From positions 558,001-622,000 of the forward strand of contig NZ_CP068985.1 in the NCBI RefSeq assembly GCF_019397265.1: DNA of 64,000 bases, written 5' to 3'. The translations under genes and the position numbers were made by a program. The notes beneath the pieces are model-generated. The model was given only the letters and a program-made list of their open reading frames with translations, ran no database searches and was not told where the DNA came from. Numbering within the stretch: the first letter of the stretch is position 1; each line of letters starts with the position of its first letter. Source of the DNA: Nonomuraea coxensis DSM 45129. Its GTDB lineage: Bacteria > Actinomycetota > Actinomycetes > Streptosporangiales > Streptosporangiaceae. Shown here piece by piece: positions 8,227-16,783 of the stretch.

Positions 8227-8421
8227 CTATTCGCTCACCTCGATGGCGAACGCGGGGCAGACCGCGGCCGCCTCGCGCACGGCGGCGTGCCGGTCCGCGC
8301 CCGGCTCGGCGTCCAGCAGGACGACGATGCCGTCCTCGTCACGCTGGTCGAACACCTCAGGCGCGATGAGCACACACTGCCCCGCGCCGCAGCACTTGTC
8401 CTCGTCGATGGTCACTTTCAT
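8227..8421 (-). CDS. [3Fe-4S] ferredoxin (P450 partner)
   Basis: A 64-residue ferredoxin. The ligands follow the Cx2[ACGH]x2C...CP pattern: Cys10, Ala13, Cys16 and Cys55-Pro, so the position that would hold the fourth cysteine of a 4Fe-4S cluster is Ala and a [3Fe-4S] cluster is expected. Small acidic ferredoxins of this class pass electrons from a reductase to a bacterial class I P450. It is 35 bases downstream of the P450 gene and in the same operon as the reductase, giving the complete chain. Confidence 0.92.
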   Translation of the reverse strand: MKVTIDEDKCCGAGQCVLIAPEVFDQRDEDGIVVLLDAEPGADRHAAVREAAAVCPAFAIEVSE

Positions 8422-8456
8422 GGCAGATGTCTCCTTGTCGAGTGGTTCCAGGGTCG

Positions 8457-9668
8457 TTACCAGCGGACCGGAACGGTACGGAGGCCGCCGACGGCCAGCC
8501 CCTCGACGCGCTCCAGCTCCGCCTCAGGGACGGCCAGCTCCAGGGTGGGCAGCCTGCGCAGCAGCACCTCCAGCACGACCTGCAGCTCGGTACGGGCCAG
8601 CGCCTGCCCGAGGCAGGAGTGCGCGCCCGCGCCGAAGGCCAGGTGGGGGTTGGGGCTGCGGGTCAGGTCGAACTCCCCGGCGGCCTCGAAAGCGCTCTCG
8701 TCCCGGTTGGCGGCGGCCATGCTGCAGATGACCGTGGTGCCCTTGGGCAACTCGACGCCGCTGACCTCGGTGCCCTCCTTGAGGTAGCGCGGCAGGCCGA
8801 AGCCCGAGTTGGCGTCGAGGCGCAGCGCCTCCTCGACCGTCGTGCGGATCAGCGACCGGTCGGCCAGCAGCGCCTCCCAGCGGCCGCGGTCGGCGAGCAG
8901 CATCGAGACCATCTTGCCGATCATGTTGGCGGTGGTCTCGTGCCCGGCGACGAGCAACGCCATGCCGGTGACCAGGATCTGCAGGTCGTTCAGCCCGCCG
9001 TTCTCGGGGCCGCCGGCCGCGATCAGCTCGCTCAGCAGGTCCTCGCCGGGCTCGGCGCGCTTGCCGGCCAGCAGGTCGGTCATGTACTGGAAGAACGCGG
9101 CCTGGGCGGCCTCGGTCTCGTCCTTGCCGTAGCGGGTCAGGTTGAGCAGGGTGTCCGACCAGTAGGAGAACCGGTCGCGGTCCTCGGCCGGCACGCCCAG
9201 CATGTCGCAGATGACGTAGACCGGCAGCGGGAAGCCCAGCGACGCCTTGAGGTCGCCCGGCGCGCCGCGCTCGACCATCTCGTCGATGAGGTTCTCGGCG
9301 ATTCCGGCCATCGCGGGCCGCATGGCGTTCATCCGCTTGGCGGTGAACCACTTGCTGACCAGCCGCCGCCAGCGCTGGTGCTCCTCGCCGCTGTCCGGGA
9401 TGATCATCGCCATCTCGCTGTTGAACACGCCGCCGCCGTCGGCCGAGAGCCGGGCCGCGTCGGGCGCGTTGAGCTGGCGGGTGAAACGCGGGTCGGCCAG
9501 CACCTGCCGGACGTCCTCGTAGCGGGTCAGCAGCCGGGCCCGGTCGCCGCTCGGCAGCTCGACGTGCGCCACCGGGCACGTGCCGCGCAGCTCGGCCCAC
9601 TCCGCGGGCGGCTTCAGCGCCGCATCGTTCGGGATGGGGTAGGGCAGGACCTGCTCGTCGATGCTCAT
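8457..9668 (-). CDS. cytochrome P450 monooxygenase
   Basis: A 403-residue soluble P450 of usual bacterial length. The I-helix oxygen-activation motif is AGHETT at 241-246, the K-helix ExxR is E280-R283 (EALR), and the haem loop is FGAGAHSCLGQALAR with the axial Cys352. N-terminal SIDEQVLPYPIPND and GEEHQRWRRLVSKWFTAKR (C helix) are typical of the CYP105-like group, but the family number needs a search. It inserts one oxygen atom into a small hydrophobic substrate, using electrons from the ferredoxin and reductase encoded on either side (reductase 35 bases upstream, ferredoxin 35 downstream). Confidence 0.95.
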   Translation of the reverse strand: MSIDEQVLPYPIPNDAALKPPAEWAELRGTCPVAHVELPSGDRARLLTRYEDVRQVLADPRFTRQLNAPDAARLSADGGGVFNSEMAMIIPDSGEEHQRWRRLVSKWFTAKRMNAMRPAMAGIAENLIDEMVERGAPGDLKASLGFPLPVYVICDMLGVPAEDRDRFSYWSDTLLNLTRYGKDETEAAQAAFFQYMTDLLAGKRAEPGEDLLSELIAAGGPENGGLNDLQILVTGMALLVAGHETTANMIGKMVSMLLADRGRWEALLADRSLIRTTVEEALRLDANSGFGLPRYLKEGTEVSGVELPKGTTVICSMAAANRDESAFEAAGEFDLTRSPNPHLAFGAGAHSCLGQALARTELQVVLEVLLRRLPTLELAVPEAELERVEGLAVGGLRTVPVRW

Positions 9669-9703
9669 TCTGCTTCTCCCTCAGAGGTCGGTCGGGTTGG
9701 TCG

Positions 9704-10894
9704 TCACGCGGGCGTGAGCGGCTGGACCAGGGCCTGCTGGCGCAGCAGGCGGGCCTGCTTGGGCATGTTCCAGCCGAGCACGGCGGTGACCCGGCCGCCC
9801 TCGCGGTAGAGGGCGGCGAAACGGTGCCGCTCGGGGTCGCCCTCGGCGACGGTCACCTCGGCCGCCGGCGACGGCAGGCCGTGGGCCTGGATCTTGACGT
9901 CGTACTGGTCGGTCCAGAAGTAGGGGATCGGGGTGTACGGGCGGTCCGCGCCGAGCACGTTCGCCGCGACCGTCTGGGCCTGCTCGGTGGCGTTGGTGCG
10001 GTTCTCCAGGCGCAGCCGCCTGCCGAGCCCCTCGTGGTGGAAGGAGGCCACGTCGCCGACCGCGTAGACGCCCTCGGCGGCGCGGCAGCGGGCGTCGCAC
10101 TCCACGCCGTCGCCCAGGGCGAGGCCGCTGCCTTGGAGCCAGCCGGTGGCCGGGCGGCAGCCGATCGCGATCACGACGACGTCGGCGGGCAGCGTCTCGC
10201 CGGTGGCCAGCCGCACGCCGGTGACCCGTCCGCCCTCGCCGGCCAGGCTCTCCACCGCGACGCCGAGCCGCAGCCGGACGCCGCGCGCGGCGTGCGTACG
10301 GGTGAGCAGGCCGCTGACGAACGGGCCGAGCTGGTCGCCGAGCACGGCCGGGCCGAGACCGGCGAGGGTGACCTCCAGCCCGAGGCCGCGGGCGGTGGCG
10401 GCGATCTCGCCGCCCAGCACGCCCTCGCCGACGACCACGAGCCGGGTGCCCGCGGTCAGGTGGGCGCGCAGGGTGAGCGCGTCGTCCAGGCCGCGCACCA
10501 CGTGCACCCCGGCGAGACGTTCCTGCCCGTTCTGGCCTGGCAGGTGGCACGGGGTGAGGCCGGTGGCGAGCACCACGGCGTCGGCGCGCAGGACGCGCCC
10601 CGACCCGGTGGTGACGGCGCGCTCGGCGAGGTCCAGCGCCACGGCGGGCTCGCCCCGGACGAACTCCGCGTCCAGGGCGTCGAGCTGGGCCTGGCCGCGC
10701 AGCCGGGCGCGCTCCGGCTCCCAGGCTCCGGCCAGCACCTGCTTCGACAGCGGTGGCCGGTCATAGGGGAGATGGGGCTCGGCGTCGAGGAGCGTCAGCC
10801 GGCCCTCGTGGCCGAGCCGGCGCAGCGCCTCGGCGGTGCTCAGGCCGGCGGCGGACGCGCCGACGATCAGGACGTCACCTGCAGAGCCGCGCAT
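9704..10894 (-). CDS. FAD-dependent ferredoxin reductase
   Basis: A 396-residue pyridine-nucleotide-disulphide-type oxidoreductase. DVLIVGASAAGLSTAEALRR is the FAD-binding Rossmann motif, VVVGEGVLGGEIAATA the NADH-binding motif, and VYAVGDVASFHHEGL the C-terminal FAD contact; the family is that of putidaredoxin-reductase-like enzymes. It transfers electrons from NAD(P)H to the ferredoxin of the same operon. The start at 10894 has GAAGGA about 9 bases upstream; upstream in-frame codons run antisense into the TetR gene and lack signals. First gene of reductase-P450-ferredoxin, divergent from a TetR regulator. Confidence 0.92.
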   Translation of the reverse strand: MRGSAGDVLIVGASAAGLSTAEALRRLGHEGRLTLLDAEPHLPYDRPPLSKQVLAGAWEPERARLRGQAQLDALDAEFVRGEPAVALDLAERAVTTGSGRVLRADAVVLATGLTPCHLPGQNGQERLAGVHVVRGLDDALTLRAHLTAGTRLVVVGEGVLGGEIAATARGLGLEVTLAGLGPAVLGDQLGPFVSGLLTRTHAARGVRLRLGVAVESLAGEGGRVTGVRLATGETLPADVVVIAIGCRPATGWLQGSGLALGDGVECDARCRAAEGVYAVGDVASFHHEGLGRRLRLENRTNATEQAQTVAANVLGADRPYTPIPYFWTDQYDVKIQAHGLPSPAAEVTVAEGDPERHRFAALYREGGRVTAVLGWNMPKQARLLRQQALVQPLTPA

Positions 10895-10936
10895 GTCGCA
10901 AAGATCCTTCCCGCCGGCCGGACTTGACCACAGTAC

Positions 10937-10968
10937 CTTACAACTGCAAGATAACTGACACATGTAAG
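10937..10968. promoter_or_regulatory. candidate TetR operator for the P450 operon
   Basis: The 94-base gap between the reductase and the divergent TetR gene is AT-richer than its surroundings and holds the inverted repeat CTTACA (10937-10942) / TGTAAG (10963-10968) with a 20-base spacer. The location between a TetR gene and its likely target operon supports a regulatory site, though the arms are short. Confidence 0.5.
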
Positions 10969-10988
10969 CGAAGGGTAAACTGCTTGAT

Positions 10989-11585
10989 GTGTCCGGCATG
11001 AAAGACAGCAGAAGTCCGTCCGTCGACCCGCGGGTCCTCCGTACGCAGGCGACCCTGGCCCGCGCCCTCCTGACGCTGGTCGAGGAGCGGGAGCTGTCCA
11101 GGATCGGCGTCTCCGACGTGGCCGAGCGCGCGGGCGTCAGCCGCACGGCCTTCTACGACCACTACCGCGACGTCCACGAGCTGGCCGAGGCCGCCTGCAC
11201 CGCGATGATCGACGGCCTCATCAGGTCACTGCCCTCGCCGGGCCCCGACTCGGCCGACCTCCAGGAGGAGGCCACCCAGTCCCTGGAGGCGTTCTTCGCC
11301 AGCCTGGCCGAGCACGCCGGGCTCTACCGCAGCCTGCTCGGGCCGCAGGGCAGCGCGCGGGTGGCCGACCACATCCGCCGCCGGCTGACCGACGGCGTGC
11401 GCGAGCACATCCGCCAGACGCACGACGTGCCCGCCGCCTTCACGGCGGGGGCGATGTACGGCGTGGCCGCCGACTGGCTGCAGCGTGGATGCCCCGAGCC
11501 GCCCGCCCGGATGGCCGCGCTGACCTGGCCGCTCTTCCACGCGCTCTACGATGTGGTGAGCGCGCCTCCGCCGCCCGCGCCCTGA
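10989..11585 (+). CDS. TetR family transcriptional regulator
   Basis: A 198-residue regulator. VLRTQATLARALLTLVEERE then ISDVAERAGVSRTAFYDHYRD (residues about 35-58) is the TetR helix-turn-helix with the characteristic TFYxHY-like end. The C-terminal half is the ligand-binding helical domain (LEAFFASLAEHAGLYRSLLG), as in the AcrR-like TetR/AcrR_C-type proteins. The frame starts at GTG 10989, with ATG at 10998 as alternative. Being divergent from the reductase-P450-ferredoxin operon, it probably represses that operon and itself. Confidence 0.9.
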   Translation: MSGMKDSRSPSVDPRVLRTQATLARALLTLVEERELSRIGVSDVAERAGVSRTAFYDHYRDVHELAEAACTAMIDGLIRSLPSPGPDSADLQEEATQSLEAFFASLAEHAGLYRSLLGPQGSARVADHIRRRLTDGVREHIRQTHDVPAAFTAGAMYGVAADWLQRGCPEPPARMAALTWPLFHALYDVVSAPPPPAP

Positions 11586-11626
11586 TCGGTCCGCCGCCGT
11601 CTTGGTTCCCAAGTCGGCTCCAAGCC

Positions 11627-13561
11627 ATGGACAAGAGCGATACCGCACCATGGCCGACCGTGAGCGGATATTTCAGAAAAACCTTCGCGAAGATCGCCGC
11701 GAGTACGGCGGTCGTCCTGGCGGTCGCGCTGCCCGCGGCCCCCGCGGCGGCCGACGAGTCGCCCGACCAGCGGCCTGACGTCCCCGTCGGCACCTGGCTG
11801 GCCGCGCGCACGCAGCCGGCGGTCCAGCTGACGAGCTTCTCCTACACCGGCACCGTCGCCGTCCCGACGAGCACGATCAACGAGAACGCCTTCCAGCAGC
11901 TGACGCAGCAGGCCGTCATCGCCGTGCAGAACGGCAAGATCGCCTCCGACGAGCGCAGCATCGCCAAGTGGCTCTTCCAGCGCATCGCCGCCGACGTCGA
12001 CGCCTACCTCGTCGAGACGACCCCGGAGCGTACGGTCGAGGCCGAGGTCGGCGGCATGTGCACCGGCTGGTGGGTCACCCCGGACGGCTACATGGTCACC
12101 GGCGCGCACTGCGTCCAGGTCGGCGACACCGAGCTCAACCAGCTCTTCGCCCAGCAGGCGCTGGCCAAGTTCAACGAGCAGGACGCGAAGGAGATCATCA
12201 AGGGCCTCCAGGGCATCGAGGCCGACGAGGAGATGGTCAAGCTCGCCCAGCAGATCTACATCACCTTCAACAGCACCCACATGCGGCTGCGCGGGCTCAA
12301 GCAGAGCCTGTCGGTGCTGCAGAGCCTGCCCGGCGGCGGCGTGGACAAGACCGCGAAGGCGGTCCCCGCGGAGCTGGTCTCGGTGGGCGAGAGCTACCCG
12401 GGCAAGGACTTCGCGCTGCTCAAGGTGAACGGCCAGCAGAACCTGCCGACCGTGCCGCTCGGCGAGGACGCCGACGTGCGCACCGGTGACACGCTCTACA
12501 TCAGCGGCTTCCCCGGCCTCGTCACGAACACGCCCTTCTTCAGCCTGGAGTCGAAGCTGGAGCCGGCGCTGACCGAAGGGCCGTACAACGCCAAGCGCTC
12601 CACGCAGACCGGCGTGCCGTACATCCAGACCCAGGCCCCGTCCTACCACGGCAACTCCGGCGGCCCGGTGTTCAGCAAGGACGGCAAGGTCATCGGCATG
12701 CTGATCGCGGGCACGGTGAGCGAGGGCGGCGAGGCGTCGGAGAGCGAGAGCTTCGTGCTGCCGGTCAGCATCATCAAGGAGAAGCTCGGCGAGAAGAACA
12801 TCAAGGCGGCCCAGGCCACCACGACCACGCGCTACAACGAGGCGCTGAACGACTACTTCCGCAACTACTACGAGGACGCGCTGCCGAAGTTCCGCGAGGT
12901 GCAGGCGCTGTTCCCGAACCACCCGTACGTGGCCAAGTACATCAGCGAGTCGCAGACGGCGATCTCGGCGGGCAAGGACGAGTCGCCCAAGCCCCTGATG
13001 ACGTGGGTGCTGATCGGCGGCGGCGTGCTCGTCGTCCTGGTGCTGGCCCTCGTGCTGCTCCGCGTGCTGACGCGGCGCAAGCGGCGCGGCGTCTCCTACG
13101 GCCCGCCGGCGCAGCCCGCGTACAACGCGGTGCCCTCGCCCCCGTGGCCGCAGCACCAGCTCCCCGCCGCCCCCGGCCAGCACGTCAACGGCCACGACCC
13201 CCAGTACGGCCCGCAGTACGGCTCCGGCCCGCAGTACGGCTCCGGCCCCCAGTACGGCTCCGGCCCCCAGTACGGCCCCGGCCCCCAGCAGCCCTCCGGC
13301 CCGCAGTACGGCTCCGGCGGCCAGTACGGCGGCCAGCCCGGCGGCTACGGCCAGCCCGGTCAGCACGGCCAGCACGGTCAGCACGGTCAGCACGGTCAGC
13401 ACGGTCAGTCCGGCGGCTACGGCCCGCACGGTCAGCACGGCGCCTACGACCAGCCCGGCCACTACGACCAGTACGGCCGCCCCGGCCCGCACCCCGCCGA
13501 CCCCACCCGCGACGTCCGCTACGGCCAGTTCGCGCCGCCGCCGGATGGCCACCAGCAGTGA
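11627..13561 (+). CDS. membrane-anchored trypsin-like serine protease with Gly/Gln-rich tail
   Basis: A 644-residue secreted protein. Residues 15-48 form a signal peptide (basic YFRKTFAK, then a hydrophobic core ending AAPAAA). The catalytic triad of the trypsin fold is visible: His161 in VTGAHC, Asp261 in GKDFALLKV and Ser344 in HGNSGGPVF. A helical region separates His and Asp and another follows the protease domain. One transmembrane helix at about 458-485 (WVLIGGGVLVVLVLALVLLR) precedes a basic stop-transfer RRKRR and a 150-residue cytoplasmic tail of repeated QYGSGP and GQHGQH units. Unlike HtrA there is no PDZ domain. GTG at 11660 is an alternative start. Substrates are unknown. Confidence 0.85.
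   Translation: MDKSDTAPWPTVSGYFRKTFAKIAASTAVVLAVALPAAPAAADESPDQRPDVPVGTWLAARTQPAVQLTSFSYTGTVAVPTSTINENAFQQLTQQAVIAVQNGKIASDERSIAKWLFQRIAADVDAYLVETTPERTVEAEVGGMCTGWWVTPDGYMVTGAHCVQVGDTELNQLFAQQALAKFNEQDAKEIIKGLQGIEADEEMVKLAQQIYITFNSTHMRLRGLKQSLSVLQSLPGGGVDKTAKAVPAELVSVGESYPGKDFALLKVNGQQNLPTVPLGEDADVRTGDTLYISGFPGLVTNTPFFSLESKLEPALTEGPYNAKRSTQTGVPYIQTQAPSYHGNSGGPVFSKDGKVIGMLIAGTVSEGGEASESESFVLPVSIIKEKLGEKNIKAAQATTTTRYNEALNDYFRNYYEDALPKFREVQALFPNHPYVAKYISESQTAISAGKDESPKPLMTWVLIGGGVLVVLVLALVLLRVLTRRKRRGVSYGPPAQPAYNAVPSPPWPQHQLPAAPGQHVNGHDPQYGPQYGSGPQYGSGPQYGSGPQYGPGPQQPSGPQYGSGGQYGGQPGGYGQPGQHGQHGQHGQHGQHGQSGGYGPHGQHGAYDQPGHYDQYGRPGPHPADPTRDVRYGQFAPPPDGHQQ
13202..13405 (+). repeat. in-frame tandem repeats in the protease tail
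   Basis: Two arrays lie inside the protease gene. From 13202 to about 13320 an 18-base unit (CAGTACGGCTCCGGCCC plus one base) recurs with small changes, encoding QYGSGP. From 13361 to 13405 a 9-base unit CAGCACGGT/C occurs five times, encoding QHG. Both unit lengths are multiples of three, so copy-number change would keep the frame. Confidence 0.85.
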
Positions 13562-13575
13562 GCGCCCGGGGCGCC

Positions 13576-13592
13576 TCCGGCCCGGCGCCGGA
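13576..13592 (+). terminator. possible terminator after the protease gene
   Basis: A short hairpin TCCGGC / GCCGGA with a 5-base loop lies 14 bases past the protease stop. There is no T run, which is common in high-GC actinomycetes but makes the call weak. Confidence 0.35.
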
Positions 13593-13676
13593 CCGCCCCG
13601 AGCCCACTGGACCCTCCCGCTGAGACGTCCGATCGCCGCCAGCGCCCGGCGGCGACCGGCGGCGACAGTGGGACGC

Positions 13677-14363
13677 ATGAGCAACACCACCACCACCACC
13701 ACCGCTGTCGGCGAGCACGTCCGCATCGAGCCGAACATCCTCTACTTCGGCACTCCGGTCGTGCTCATCTCGACGCTCAACGAGGACGGCTCCCCGAACC
13801 TGGCCCCCATGTCGTCCGCCTTCTGGCTCGGCTGGCGCGGCCTGCTGGGACTCGGCGCCCGCGCCAGGACGGCGGAGAACCTGCTCCGCACCCGCGAGTG
13901 CGTCCTCAACCTGCCCTCCGACGCCCTGGCCGCCGCCGTGGACCGGCTGGCGCTGACGACCGGCAGCGACCCCGTCCCCGAGCGCAAGCGGGAGCGGGGC
14001 TACCGGCACGTGGCGGACAAGTTCGGCCGGGCGGGGCTGACGCCGGTGCCGTCCGAGACGGTGGCGCCGCCGCGGGCCGCCGAGTGCCCGGTCGCCATGG
14101 AGGCCGTGGTCGAGGCGGTGCACCCGTTCGGCGAGGGCGGCGGCACGCTCGCCTTCGAGGTGCTGGTGCGGCGCGTCTGGACGCACGAGCGGATCAGGCT
14201 GGCCGGCACGGACGACCACATCGACCCCGACGCCTGGCGTCCGCTCATCATGAGCTTCCAGAAGCTGTACGGCCTGGGCCCGCAGGTCCACCCGTCGACC
14301 CTGGCCACCATCCCCGAGCGGGTGTACCGCACGGCCGACCTGGAGCGCGCCAGGACCCTCTAG
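13677..14363 (+). CDS. flavin reductase-like FMN-binding protein
   Basis: A 228-residue protein of the flavin reductase / NADH:FMN oxidoreductase (DIM6/NTAB) split-barrel family. [20 protein letters not shown], the [20 protein letters not shown] segment and [17 protein letters not shown] match the FMN-binding core. These proteins reduce flavin with NAD(P)H or use bound FMN for small reductions; partner and substrate are unknown. The start ATG at 13677 is followed by a run of six Thr codons. The stop TAG overlaps, tail to tail, the stop of the convergent NUDIX gene through CTAG. Confidence 0.82.
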   Translation: MSNTTTTTTAVGEHVRIEPNILYFGTPVVLISTLNEDGSPNLAPMSSAFWLGWRGLLGLGARARTAENLLRTRECVLNLPSDALAAAVDRLALTTGSDPVPERKRERGYRHVADKFGRAGLTPVPSETVAPPRAAECPVAMEAVVEAVHPFGEGGGTLAFEVLVRRVWTHERIRLAGTDDHIDPDAWRPLIMSFQKLYGLGPQVHPSTLATIPERVYRTADLERARTL

Positions 14364-14875
14364 ACCAGGACCCGCCAGACGTGGTCGGGGCACACGCGGG
14401 CGATCTCCTCGCGCGGCAGCCAGCCGGCCCTGACGCTCTCGGAGCCCGCGGGCGGCGCGGTGGGAGCGCCGGGCCCGGGGACGACGGCCCGGAAGACGGC
14501 CATGTAGGCGAGTGAGGGGTAGCGGTAGCCGGCCGGCGGCGGCTCCAGCAGCTCGACGCGCTGCCAGGCGAAGGCGGTCAGCGCGGCGGGCGGCAGGCTC
14601 AGCCCGGTCTCCTCGCGCAGCTCGCGGACCGCCGCCTCGACGGCGCTCTCGCCCGGCTCCAGGTGGCCGCCGGGGATGTCCCAGCCGCGGCCATCCCTGT
14701 CGACGTACGTCATGAGGGTTCTGCCGAGCCCGTCGGCGACGAGGACGAACGCGGACGTGGTCGACGCGACCGGTGGCGTCTCGGCGGTGCGGATGACGTC
14801 GAGGCGGTGCGCCACGGGGATCCAGGGCACGGTTCGCGTCGCGATCAGGTGGGCCACCTGGCAACTCCAAGCCAA
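14360..14875 (-). CDS. NUDIX hydrolase
   Basis: A 171-residue Nudix protein with the box [18 protein letters not shown] plus REETGL (about residues 70-92), preceded by [16 protein letters not shown]. The N-terminal 30 residues are not part of the fold, and GTG codons further in could be the true start. The metal-binding glutamates are intact. It is divergent from the ChaA-like antiporter gene 29 bases away and overlaps the flavin reductase stop by four bases. The substrate is unknown. Confidence 0.85.
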   Translation of the reverse strand: MAWSCQVAHLIATRTVPWIPVAHRLDVIRTAETPPVASTTSAFVLVADGLGRTLMTYVDRDGRGWDIPGGHLEPGESAVEAAVRELREETGLSLPPAALTAFAWQRVELLEPPPAGYRYPSLAYMAVFRAVVPGPGAPTAPPAGSESVRAGWLPREEIARVCPDHVWRVLV

Positions 14876-14904
14876 AGCTAGGGAGATGTCAAGGCATTAT
14901 TGGG

Positions 14905-16041
14905 GTGAAAAGTCCGTTCCGTCCGCAAAAGTGGGGGCACACCCTGTACCTGATCCGTAACACCGCGCGACTGTGGACCGTGCTCATCCCCGCCCTTGCG
15001 CTGCTCTCGCTCGGGCTCTCCTGGGGCCGCGAACCGGCCGGTCCGCTCGTGATCCTCCTCGCGCTGCTCCTGGCCGGCGCCGTGCTCGCCGCCGTGCACC
15101 ACGCCGAGGTCATCGCGCACCGCGTCGGCGAACCGTTCGGCTCGCTCGTGCTCGCCGTCGCCGTCACGGTGATCGAGGTGGCGCTCATCGTCAGCCTCAT
15201 GATCTCCGGCGGTGACCAGACCTCCACGCTCGCCCGCGACACCGTCTTCGCGGCCGTGATGATCACCTGCAACGGCATCGTGGGACTGTCCCTGCTCACC
15301 GTCACGCTGAAACGGAAGACCGCGGAGTTCAACGCCGAGGGCACCGGCAAGGCGCTCGCCACGGTGGCCACGCTCAGCACGCTGAGCCTGGTCCTGCCGG
15401 CCTTCACCACGAGCGAGGGCGGGCCGGCCTTTTCCGGCCCGCAGCTCGGCTTCGCGGCGGTGGTCTCGCTCGCGCTGTACGGACTCTTCGTCATCACGCA
15501 GACCGTCCGCCACCGCGACTACTTCCTGCCGGTCGCCCGGGACGGCGCGCCCGTCGATCCAGAGGAGCACGCGCCCCGGCCCACCGGCCGCACCGCCCTG
15601 GCCAGCCTCGGCCTGCTGCTGGTCGCGCTGGTGTCGGTGGTCGGGCTGGCCAAGGTGGAGTCGCCGGTGATCGAGGCGGCGGTGTCGGCGGCCGGGCTGC
15701 CGCAGGCCGTCGTCGGCGTCGCCATCGCGCTGCTGGTCCTGCTCCCCGAGACCATCGCCGCCGTCCGGGCGGCCCGCCGCGACCAGGTCCAGATCAGCCT
15801 GAACCTGGCGCACGGCTCGGCCATGGCCAGCATCGGGCTGACCATCCCGACCATCGCGGTGGCCTCGATCTGGCTCGACGGGCCGCTGTTCCTGGGGCTC
15901 GGCGGCACGCACATGGTGCTGTTCGCGCTGACGGTCGTGGTCTCCACGCTCACCGTCGTGCCGGGGCGGGCCACGCTCATGCAGAGCGGGGTGCACCTGG
16001 TGCTGTTCGCGGCGTTCCTGTTCCTCGCGATCAGCCCCTGA
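14905..16041 (+). CDS. ChaA-like calcium(sodium):proton antiporter
   Basis: A 378-residue integral membrane protein of about eleven helices. The two inverted Na_Ca_ex halves are visible: the first has HHAEVIAHRVGEPFGSLVLA followed by VTVIEVALI, the second AVVGVAIALLVLLPETIAAV, with the acidic residues (GEPFGS...E and LLPETI) that carry the ion. This matches the ChaA / y4hA family that exports Ca2+ or Na+ in exchange for protons. Start is GTG at 14905 (GGGG just upstream, no strong Shine-Dalgarno). Its last 11 bases overlap the convergent ABC permease gene. Confidence 0.88.
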   Translation: MKSPFRPQKWGHTLYLIRNTARLWTVLIPALALLSLGLSWGREPAGPLVILLALLLAGAVLAAVHHAEVIAHRVGEPFGSLVLAVAVTVIEVALIVSLMISGGDQTSTLARDTVFAAVMITCNGIVGLSLLTVTLKRKTAEFNAEGTGKALATVATLSTLSLVLPAFTTSEGGPAFSGPQLGFAAVVSLALYGLFVITQTVRHRDYFLPVARDGAPVDPEEHAPRPTGRTALASLGLLLVALVSVVGLAKVESPVIEAAVSAAGLPQAVVGVAIALLVLLPETIAAVRAARRDQVQISLNLAHGSAMASIGLTIPTIAVASIWLDGPLFLGLGGTHMVLFALTVVVSTLTVVPGRATLMQSGVHLVLFAAFLFLAISP

Positions 16042-16783
16042 TCAGGCCCTTGCGCATCGCCCTGACCCCCAGGGCGAGGCCGGCCGCGGCGATCAGGCAG
16101 GCGGACGCGGTGCCGTACAGGACGGACGGGTCGGCGAGGTCGCCGGCGAACAGCGCCCGCTGCGCGTCCACGACGTACGTCACCGGATTCACCTGCCCGA
16201 TCGCCCGCAGCCACGCCGGGGCGCTCTCCAGCGGCAGCAGCACGCCCGACAGCAGCAGCAACGGGAACAGGATCGACTGGCTGACCACGTAGAACAGCGT
16301 GCCGCCCGGGGCCGACCTGAGCGCCAGCACGAACGAGAACGCCCCGAGCCCCACCCCGAAGACCACGAGCTGGGCCAGCCCCGCGAGCACCCCGGCCGCG
16401 TGCAGCTCGAAGCCGAGCGGGATCGCCATCAGGATGATCAGCACGGCCTGGACCAGCAGCAGCACGAGAGCCTTGAGCGCCCGGCCGACCAGCATCGCGG
16501 TCCGGCTCAGCGGCGTCACCATCAGCCGTTCCATCGAGCCGCCGATCAGCTCCACCAGCAGCGAGTAGCCGGAGGACATGGGCCCGGTCAGGCACATCAT
16601 CACGAGGATCCCCGGCACGAACCACTGCCACGACGAGCCGACGGCGCCGTCCAGCAGCGCCCCGAACAGGAACAGGAACAGCAGCGGCTGCCCCATCTCG
16701 AACACCAGCGCCACCGGATTGCGCAGCGCGGGCCGCACCTCGCGGGAGAAGACTGTGGCGGTGTCACGCAGGAATGTCGTCAT
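16031..16783 (-). CDS. ABC-2 type transporter permease (DrrB-like)
   Basis: A 250-residue membrane protein with six predicted helices and the ABC-2 pattern (LIGGSMERLMVTPLSRTAML, then LLVQAVLIILMAIPLGFEL; QVNPVTYVVDAQRALF near the end is the family signature). It is the channel half of a drug- or polyketide-type exporter whose ATPase is encoded just upstream. The two genes overlap by 20 bases, so they are translationally coupled. The exported compound is unknown; DrrAB-like systems often give self-resistance or efflux of hydrophobic drugs. Confidence 0.9.
   Translation of the reverse strand: MTTFLRDTATVFSREVRPALRNPVALVFEMGQPLLFLFLFGALLDGAVGSSWQWFVPGILVMMCLTGPMSSGYSLLVELIGGSMERLMVTPLSRTAMLVGRALKALVLLLVQAVLIILMAIPLGFELHAAGVLAGLAQLVVFGVGLGAFSFVLALRSAPGGTLFYVVSQSILFPLLLLSGVLLPLESAPAWLRAIGQVNPVTYVVDAQRALFAGDLADPSVLYGTASACLIAAAGLALGVRAMRKGLIRG

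Noticed and set aside
8227..10894. Start of a natural-product gene cluster around the P450
   Set aside because: The neighbours are the electron-transfer partners and a TetR gene only; there are no synthase, transferase or carrier-protein genes on either side.
13202..13405. Repeats in the protease gene as a CRISPR array or mobile element
   Set aside because: They are contiguous, multiples of three and encode a low-complexity protein tail.
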